Shown here piece after piece: positions 59,042 through 64,000 of a stretch of DNA of 64,000 nt (the first letter of the stretch is position 1; every line of letters begins with the position of its first letter). Source of the stretch: Pelomicrobium methylotrophicum (GTDB taxonomy: Bacteria; Pseudomonadota; Gammaproteobacteria; Burkholderiales; UBA6910); assembly GCF_008014345.1 (NCBI RefSeq), contig NZ_VPFL01000012.1, positions 41,007 through 105,006 of the forward strand. Direction: 5' to 3'. A model generated the notes under the pieces. It was not told the DNA's origin and searched no databases. It worked only from the letters and a program-made list of their open reading frames with translations. A program made the translations under genes and the position numbers.

Positions 59042-59680
59042 ATGGCATTGAGAATCGGAGATACCGCCCCTGATTTCGTGCAAGAATCCACCATCGGCCC
59101 TCTGCACTTCTATGAGTACCTGGGCACGAGCTGGGGCATCCTCTTCTCCCATCCCGCCGACTACACCCCCGTGTGCACCACGGAGCTCGGCGTCACCGCG
59201 AAGCTCATGGCCGAGTTCAGGAAGCGCAACGTGAAAGTGCTGGCCCTGAGCGTCGATCCGGTGGACGCCCACCAGGGGTGGGTCAAGGACATCAACGAAA
59301 CCCAAGCGACGGAGGTCAACTTCCCCATCATCGCCGACGCGGACCGCAAGGTGTCCACCCTGTACGACATGATCCACCCCAACGCCAGCGAGACGGTGAC
59401 GGTGCGTTCCGTGTTCTTTATCGACCCGAACAAAAAGATCCGCGCCACCATCACCTATCCCGCCAGCACCGGCCGCAATTTCCAGGAAATCCTGCGGGTC
59501 ATCGATTCCCTGCAGCTCACCGATCAGTACAGCGTGGCGACGCCGGCCAACTGGCAGGATGGGGACGAATGCGTCATCGTCCCTTCCCTCAAGGACCCCG
59601 ACATCCTCAAGCAGAAGTTCCCGAAGGGTTGGCGGGAGATCAAGCCCTACCTGCGGCTGACGCCCCAGCCCAACAAATAG
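59042..59680 (+). CDS. 1-Cys peroxiredoxin (Prx6 type)
   Basis: 212 residues: MALRIGDTAPDFVQESTIG, GILFSHPADYTPVCTTELG (peroxidatic Cys in PVCTTE), RNVKVLALSVDPVDAHQGW, TVRSVFFIDPNKKIRATITY and a long C-terminal arm typical of the 1-Cys group (ANWQDGDECVIVPSL). It removes peroxides. It lies 74 bp after cysI and may be co-transcribed. A GGAG site precedes the ATG (GAAGGAGAAACCC). Host gene. Confidence 0.93.
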   Translation: MALRIGDTAPDFVQESTIGPLHFYEYLGTSWGILFSHPADYTPVCTTELGVTAKLMAEFRKRNVKVLALSVDPVDAHQGWVKDINETQATEVNFPIIADADRKVSTLYDMIHPNASETVTVRSVFFIDPNKKIRATITYPASTGRNFQEILRVIDSLQLTDQYSVATPANWQDGDECVIVPSLKDPDILKQKFPKGWREIKPYLRLTPQPNK

Positions 59681-59693
59681 CCCTTCGCGCGAT

Positions 59694-59714
59694 GCCCCGG
59701 GCCCGGCCCGGGGC
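59694..59714 (+). terminator. GC-rich hairpin after peroxiredoxin
   Basis: GCCCCGGG, loop CCCGG, CCCGGGGC: an 8-bp perfect stem 14 bp after the stop. No U-tract follows, so a Rho-independent role is uncertain. The 169 bp up to the next gene show nothing else. Confidence 0.35.
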
Positions 59715-59883
59715 TCGCCGCTCCAGCGCCCGGCCGTGCCTGCAACCGAAAAAAGGCAACTGCCGTCGGCGCCGCTGTCACCACGCACGCTTTAGATGCG
59801 CCCGGCGGTTCGCCTGCACCACAGGCGTGCACCGCCCAGGAGCCTGATCGCCACGCCAGCATAGCCTGTGACTGGCATGTATT

Positions 59884-61833
59884 ATGCATATCCCGCCTGC
59901 CACCCGCGCCCTTGCGAACATGACACTTCCGTCTTTGCCCTCCCCCTCGGACGGCCTGACGGTGCTGCGCCAAGTCATAGAGGCGTTGTCACTGGAGATG
60001 GATTTCGAGGCTTTCTTCCGCAAGGCGGCCGGTGCCGCTGCCAGGCTGGTGGGCGCCGATGCAGCGGCGCTGCTCCTGCTCAATGCCGATGGACTGTTGG
60101 AGTACCAGTTTTTCCTGGGTGTGCCGCACGGCTATGGCGAACGCTTTCGAGGTTTCACCTTCGACCGCCGCCGCGGCGTCGCCGGCCAGGCGCTGGCCGA
60201 GCAACGGCCGGTGTTCGTGCCAGACTATCCGTCCTATCCGCACGCGATCGCGGAGTTCGTGGCGAGCGGTCTGCGCGCCAGCCTGGCGCTGCCGCTGCAA
60301 AGCGCGGGCGAGGCGGTCGGCGTGCTGGTGATGTCCTGGTTTCGCAATGCCGTTCACGAACCGGACGCGGAACGCCTGGCCTTGCTCGCCACCATCGGTG
60401 CCCAGCTCGGTGTCGCGCTTCAGCGCCGGCGACTGGAGCAACAGCTGGAGTACCGCGCCAGTCACGACGAACTGACCGGTCTGCCCAACCGCAGCCACTT
60501 TCTGTGCCGCTTGACGCAGAGCCTGGCCAACGGCAAACGCTATGGCAGGCGCTACGCCCTGATGGTGATCGACCTCGACGGCTTTAAAGCGGTCAATGAC
60601 GGCGCCGGACACGCCGCCGGCGACCGCCTGCTGCGCGAGGTGGGGCAAAAACTGCGCGAGGTGGTGCGTACCGGCGATGTGGTCGGCCGGCTGGGCGGAG
60701 ACGAGTTCGTGCTGTTGATGGAATACCGTCAGTGGCCTGAGGAGCCGACCACTTTGGCCGCCCGGCTGCTGGAGCGGCTGTCACTGCAAGTGGCGGTCGC
60801 CGGTGGCAGCGTGGCGGTATCGCCCAGCATAGGAATCGCCGTCTTTCCCGAGGACGGCAGTGATGCCGACACGCTGCTGGCAAACGCCGATCTAGCCATG
60901 TACGAAGCCAAGCGCCAGCGCGGCGGCCGGCAGTTGTGCTTTTTCAATCAGGCCATCGCGCACGCGGTGCGCCAGCGTGAACGCCTGCTGAACGAGGTGG
61001 CACAGGCACTGGGCAGCGGAGAATTCGTCCTGCACTACCAGCCGATCGTCGACCTGCCGAGCGGCCGCACGGTGGCGGTTGAAGCCTTGTTGCGCTGGAT
61101 ACGGCCGGACGGCAGCCTGCGCCTGCCCAGCGCCTTCATCCCCGAGGTCGAACGCCACAACCCGCGCCTGATGCAGGACATTGGCCGCTTTGTGCTGGAA
61201 TCGGCGGTGCGTCAGGCCGAGACGTGGTTCCGGGCCGGTTTTTCGCTGACCGTCGCGGTCAACGTATCAGCACGGGAACTGCTGGAAGAAGGCTTTTTGC
61301 CGACTCTGGCCGAGCTGCTCGGGCGCCATCCCGACCTGCCGCGGGAGCGGCTCATGCTGGAAATTACCGAAACCGCCGCCTTGGAAAAGCTGGCGCACGC
61401 GCGCAGCATCATGAACGCCTGCCGTGGGCTGGGGGTGCGCTTCGCCATCGACGACTTTGGCACCGGCTACGCCTCGCTGACCAATCTGCGAGAATTGCCG
61501 GTGGACAGAGTCAAGATCGACCGCTCTTTTGTCGCCGGCCTGCCCGCCGCGCAGGGCGATCGCGCCGTGGTGCAGGCCATCCTGAGGGTGGCACAGGTGT
61601 TCGGCGTGGACGTGGTGGCAGAGGGCGTGGAAACGCCGACCCAAGCGCGGGCGCTGCAAGCGTTGGGCTGCCGCCTGATGCAGGGTTATGGCCTCGCCCA
61701 CCCCTTGCCGGCCGCACAAATCACGGACTGGCTGCGGGATGCGAAGCCCGCCGCCCTCCCCTTGACATGCGCAGGCCCGCCGCTTTCCCCGTCGAGAATC
61801 CTGGAGCACCGCCTGACGTCAAAGTCCGATTGA
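59884..61833 (+). CDS. GAF-GGDEF-EAL c-di-GMP enzyme
   Basis: 649 residues. A GAF domain (residues 20-175, RRRGVAGQALAEQRPVFVPD) is followed by a GGDEF domain with RLGGDEFVLLMEYRQW and DDGSDADT-like region SPSIGIAVFPEDGSDADTLL, then an EAL domain with VEALLRWIRPDG, MLEITETAALEKLA, AIDDFGTGYASLTNLRELPV, VKIDRSFV and VAEGVETPTQARALQALGC. Both active motifs are intact, so it could make and break c-di-GMP with the GAF domain as sensor. The start could be the later MTLPSLPSPSDGL. Host gene. Confidence 0.9.
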   Translation: MHIPPATRALANMTLPSLPSPSDGLTVLRQVIEALSLEMDFEAFFRKAAGAAARLVGADAAALLLLNADGLLEYQFFLGVPHGYGERFRGFTFDRRRGVAGQALAEQRPVFVPDYPSYPHAIAEFVASGLRASLALPLQSAGEAVGVLVMSWFRNAVHEPDAERLALLATIGAQLGVALQRRRLEQQLEYRASHDELTGLPNRSHFLCRLTQSLANGKRYGRRYALMVIDLDGFKAVNDGAGHAAGDRLLREVGQKLREVVRTGDVVGRLGGDEFVLLMEYRQWPEEPTTLAARLLERLSLQVAVAGGSVAVSPSIGIAVFPEDGSDADTLLANADLAMYEAKRQRGGRQLCFFNQAIAHAVRQRERLLNEVAQALGSGEFVLHYQPIVDLPSGRTVAVEALLRWIRPDGSLRLPSAFIPEVERHNPRLMQDIGRFVLESAVRQAETWFRAGFSLTVAVNVSARELLEEGFLPTLAELLGRHPDLPRERLMLEITETAALEKLAHARSIMNACRGLGVRFAIDDFGTGYASLTNLRELPVDRVKIDRSFVAGLPAAQGDRAVVQAILRVAQVFGVDVVAEGVETPTQARALQALGCRLMQGYGLAHPLPAAQITDWLRDAKPAALPLTCAGPPLSPSRILEHRLTSKSD

Positions 61834-61891
61834 CGCTACCGCACGGCGCTTGGCACCATGGCGCCGTCTGTCGCACCGGATCCTCGACACC

Positions 61892-63616
61892 ATGCACCGC
61901 CGTCAGTTCCTGAAACTGGGCGTGGGTCTCGCCCTGGCGCCGTCGGCGATGGCGCGGCCGCCGAAGTGGACGCCGCCAGCGCATGCGCCCCTCGACCCGC
62001 GATCCCAAAAGCAGTTCGTCAACCCCCTGCCAATCCCGCCCGTGGCCCGGCCAGCCGGGGCCGACGGCATGCATTACGAGATTCCCATCGGCGAGTTCCG
62101 CCAGCATCTGGGCATCCGCGACCCCAAGACCGGCGCACCGCTGATGACTACGGTATGGGGCTACGCCGGCCGCTATCCCGGCCCCACCATCGAGGCCCGC
62201 CGTGGCCGGCCCATCACCGTGCGCTGGGTCAACGCGCTCTACGGCGCCAGCGGTCCGCTGCCCCATCGGATGCCAGTGGATACGTCGGTGCACATGGCGC
62301 CGCTCCGGAACTGGCCCGCGAGCGGCGTCCCGACAGTGACCCATCTCCACGGCGGCCACACCGAGTGGCAAAGCGACGGCGACCCGGACGCCTGGTACAC
62401 GCCGGGCTATGCGCAGAAGGGACCGCTGTTCGCCAAGGAAGTCTACACCTACGACAACGACCAGGAAGCCGCGCTGCTGTGGTACCACGACCACGCGCTG
62501 GGCTTCACGCGGCTTAATGTCTACACCGGTCTTGCCGGGCTATACGTGATCCGCGACGACTGGGAGCGCAGCCTCGGGCTGCCGTCGGGCAGGTACGAGC
62601 TGCCGTTGCTGATCCAGGACCGTTCGTTCTACGCCAACGGCGAACTGTATTACCACGCGCTCGCCCAAGAGCCGTCACACCCCAGCCCCAGCGTGCTGCC
62701 GGAGCAGTTCGGCGATGTGATCCTGGTCAACGGCATGGCGTGGCCAACGGCTGAAGTGGAGCCGCGCAAGTACCGGCTGCGGTTGCTCAACGGCTCGGAC
62801 TCGCGCTTTTACCGCCTGGGGTTTTCGTCGCGGCTCAAGTTCATCCAGATCGGCAGCGACGGTGGCCTGCTGGACGCGCCCGTCGAGCTCACCGAGCTGC
62901 TGCTGGCGCCGGCCGAGCGCGCCGACGTCATCGTGGATTTTGCCCCGCTGCGCGGCAAGACGGTGTTGCTGCTGAATGATGCCAGGGCGCCTTTCCCCGA
63001 CGGCGATCCCGTCGATCCCCGCACCAACGGTCGCGTCATGGCGTTCAAGGTGGGCAGCACGACGACCAAGGACGAAAGCCGCATTCCAGACCGGTTGCGG
63101 CGGGAGCCGATCCCGTTCCTGGTCCCCACCGCGCCGAAGCGCGCGCTGCTGCTTTGGGAAGGCCAGGACGCGCACGGCCGGCAGAAGTCGCTGCTCGGCA
63201 CGGTCCAGGACGGCGCGCTGCATTGGAACAGTCCGATCACCGAAAATCCGGCGCTGGGCGCGACCGAGGTGTGGGAGTTCTACAACACCACGCCCGACAC
63301 GCACCCGGTGCACATCCACCTGGTGCACTTCCGCATCATGAGCCGCCAAAAGTTCAAAGCCGACCTGGACGAAAAAACCGGCCGGCTTTCCAACATCCGC
63401 TTCACCGGGCCGCCGCTGCCGCCACCACCCGAAGAAAGGGGCTGGAAAGACACGGTGCGCGCCAATCCAGGCGAAGTCACCCGCGTCATCGCGACCTTCG
63501 ACCGGCCGGGTCGCTACGTCTGGCACTGCCACATCCTTTCCCACGAAGACCACGAGATGATGCGACCGTACCAAGTGGGACCGATCGGGGAAACTCCCAG
63601 CCGAAGCGCGCTTTAG
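61892..63616 (+). CDS. multicopper oxidase, Tat-exported
   Basis: 574 residues from the ATG at 61892. Twin-arginine signal (MHRRQFLKLGVGLALAPSAM). Copper motifs in order: THLHGGHTEWQ, WYHDHALGFTRLNVYTGLAG, HPVHIHLVHFRIM and HCHILSHEDHEMMRPY, as in CotA/bilirubin oxidase-type enzymes. It oxidises a phenolic or metal substrate in the periplasm; the actual substrate is not readable. Host gene. Confidence 0.92.
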   Translation: MHRRQFLKLGVGLALAPSAMARPPKWTPPAHAPLDPRSQKQFVNPLPIPPVARPAGADGMHYEIPIGEFRQHLGIRDPKTGAPLMTTVWGYAGRYPGPTIEARRGRPITVRWVNALYGASGPLPHRMPVDTSVHMAPLRNWPASGVPTVTHLHGGHTEWQSDGDPDAWYTPGYAQKGPLFAKEVYTYDNDQEAALLWYHDHALGFTRLNVYTGLAGLYVIRDDWERSLGLPSGRYELPLLIQDRSFYANGELYYHALAQEPSHPSPSVLPEQFGDVILVNGMAWPTAEVEPRKYRLRLLNGSDSRFYRLGFSSRLKFIQIGSDGGLLDAPVELTELLLAPAERADVIVDFAPLRGKTVLLLNDARAPFPDGDPVDPRTNGRVMAFKVGSTTTKDESRIPDRLRREPIPFLVPTAPKRALLLWEGQDAHGRQKSLLGTVQDGALHWNSPITENPALGATEVWEFYNTTPDTHPVHIHLVHFRIMSRQKFKADLDEKTGRLSNIRFTGPPLPPPPEERGWKDTVRANPGEVTRVIATFDRPGRYVWHCHILSHEDHEMMRPYQVGPIGETPSRSAL

Positions 63617-63729
63617 ACATCCCGCCCGGGAATAAAAAAGCGCTTGAGGGAAAGCTCATAGGGAGGGACGAAGGCAGACCGCTCGAGAGAAGGGCGATTC
63701 TGGGAACGAAACGCCATGGCGCATATCCC

Positions 63730-63819
63730 TGGCGGAAGGGGTGGGATTCGAACCCACGGTACTCTTGCGAGTACGCCTGATTTCAAGTCAGGTGCATTCA
63801 ACCGCTCTGCCACCCTTCC
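63730..63819 (-). tRNA. tRNA-Ser (UGA anticodon)
   Basis: 90 nt on the minus strand with encoded CCA (63730-63732). It reads GGAAGGGTGGCAGAGCGGTT, anticodon stem CTGA-CTTGAAA-TCAG with anticodon TGA, a long variable arm (GTACTCGCAAGAGTAC) and acceptor end CCCTTCC. A second serine tRNA in the window, not next to an integrase. Confidence 0.95.
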
Positions 63820-63869
63820 GCAACGCTCGCCGCCGCAGAGTTTACCCGCTGCCTTCTCGCCGTCCAAGC

Positions 63870-64000
63870 CGGGTGTATGCGTCCACCACCTTTGGCACTC
63901 GGGTTGATGTTGGAGGAGGAATTGTAGGGGCGTTCGTTGCCCCAGGCGATGGTGGGGGCGCTGGGTGTTGTAGAACACCAGCCAGTCGGCCAGTTTCTGG
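63870..64000 (-). mobile_element. transposase C-terminal fragment (IS481/IS3-type, cut by window edge)
   Basis: From base 64000 leftward the minus strand reads KLADWLVFYNTQRPHHRLGQ, then TPLQFLLQHQPECQRWWTHT, the closing part of a DDE integrase core (rve_3) of IS481-like or IS3-like transposases. The frame has no stop there and runs on through tRNA-Ser(UGA) to 63613, so the visible part may be a remnant that has lost its own end. The rest of the element lies outside the window. Confidence 0.7.

Noticed and set aside
63613..63978. 121-codon minus-strand frame as a complete gene
   Set aside because: It reads through tRNA-Ser(UGA); only the part right of about 63870 is transposase-like.

Overview
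The window is GC-rich (except a few AT-rich promoter gaps) and looks like a betaproteobacterial chromosome carrying the right-hand part of a large integrative conjugative element (ICE). The lineage below class level cannot be read from the sequence. The right flank (about 51.5-64 kb) holds host genes: tRNA-Ser(GCU), lysC, an HTH regulator, a radical SAM protein, queD, cysJ-cysI, a 1-Cys peroxiredoxin, a GAF-GGDEF-EAL protein, a Tat-exported multicopper oxidase, tRNA-Ser(UGA) and a transposase fragment at the window edge. A P4-type tyrosine integrase with a small AlpA/Xis-like gene abuts the 3' end of tRNA-Ser(GCU), which marks one end of the ICE. The other end lies left of base 1.

The ICE falls into two parts. 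From 19.3 kb leftwards a single minus-strand operon encodes a degenerate MobH/TraI-like protein, the TraD coupling protein, accessory membrane and EAL proteins, a VirB-type secretion system (VirB11, B2, B3, B4, B5, B6, B8, B9, B10), a lytic transglycosylase and type IVb pilus proteins (a VirB9C-OmpA-TcpQ fusion, a small membrane protein, a TcpQ protein, the secretin and PilO). The PilT-like ATPase sits 46 kb away beside the integrase.

From 19.5 to 48.8 kb lies a regulatory and DNA-metabolism module. It opens with an HTH gene, a DUF3102/KfrA-like coiled-coil protein and a homologous pair of FlhD and FlhC, the family that includes the SetCD/AcaCD activators of ICEs and IncC plasmids. It then carries a split class II ribonucleotide reductase whose catalytic-cysteine codon is interrupted by a group I intron, a primase, a MoxR-VWA module, SSB, SbcC- and SbcD-like proteins, a secreted nuclease, tRNA-Trp, a retron-like reverse transcriptase, a Gp3/RDF-like protein, a DinG-like helicase and many small unknown genes. 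The module is bracketed by copies of one 28-bp repeat that begin exactly on the stop codons of two unrelated genes (19856 and 48718).

The most unusual content is RNA. (1) A compact 254-nt group I intron (24023-24276, minus) splits the TGT codon of the conserved NPCGE motif of NrdJ. (2) A structured RNA lies directly upstream of the reverse transcriptase (41053-41171), and a second copy (37780-37933) lies beside tRNA-Trp; the two share a conserved half and have unrelated hairpins in the other half, as expected of retron msr and msd. (3) A family of modular hairpin leaders recurs at least nine times between 26 and 46 kb, several ending in hairpins that pair with the Shine-Dalgarno sequence of the following small gene, with compensatory changes between copies.
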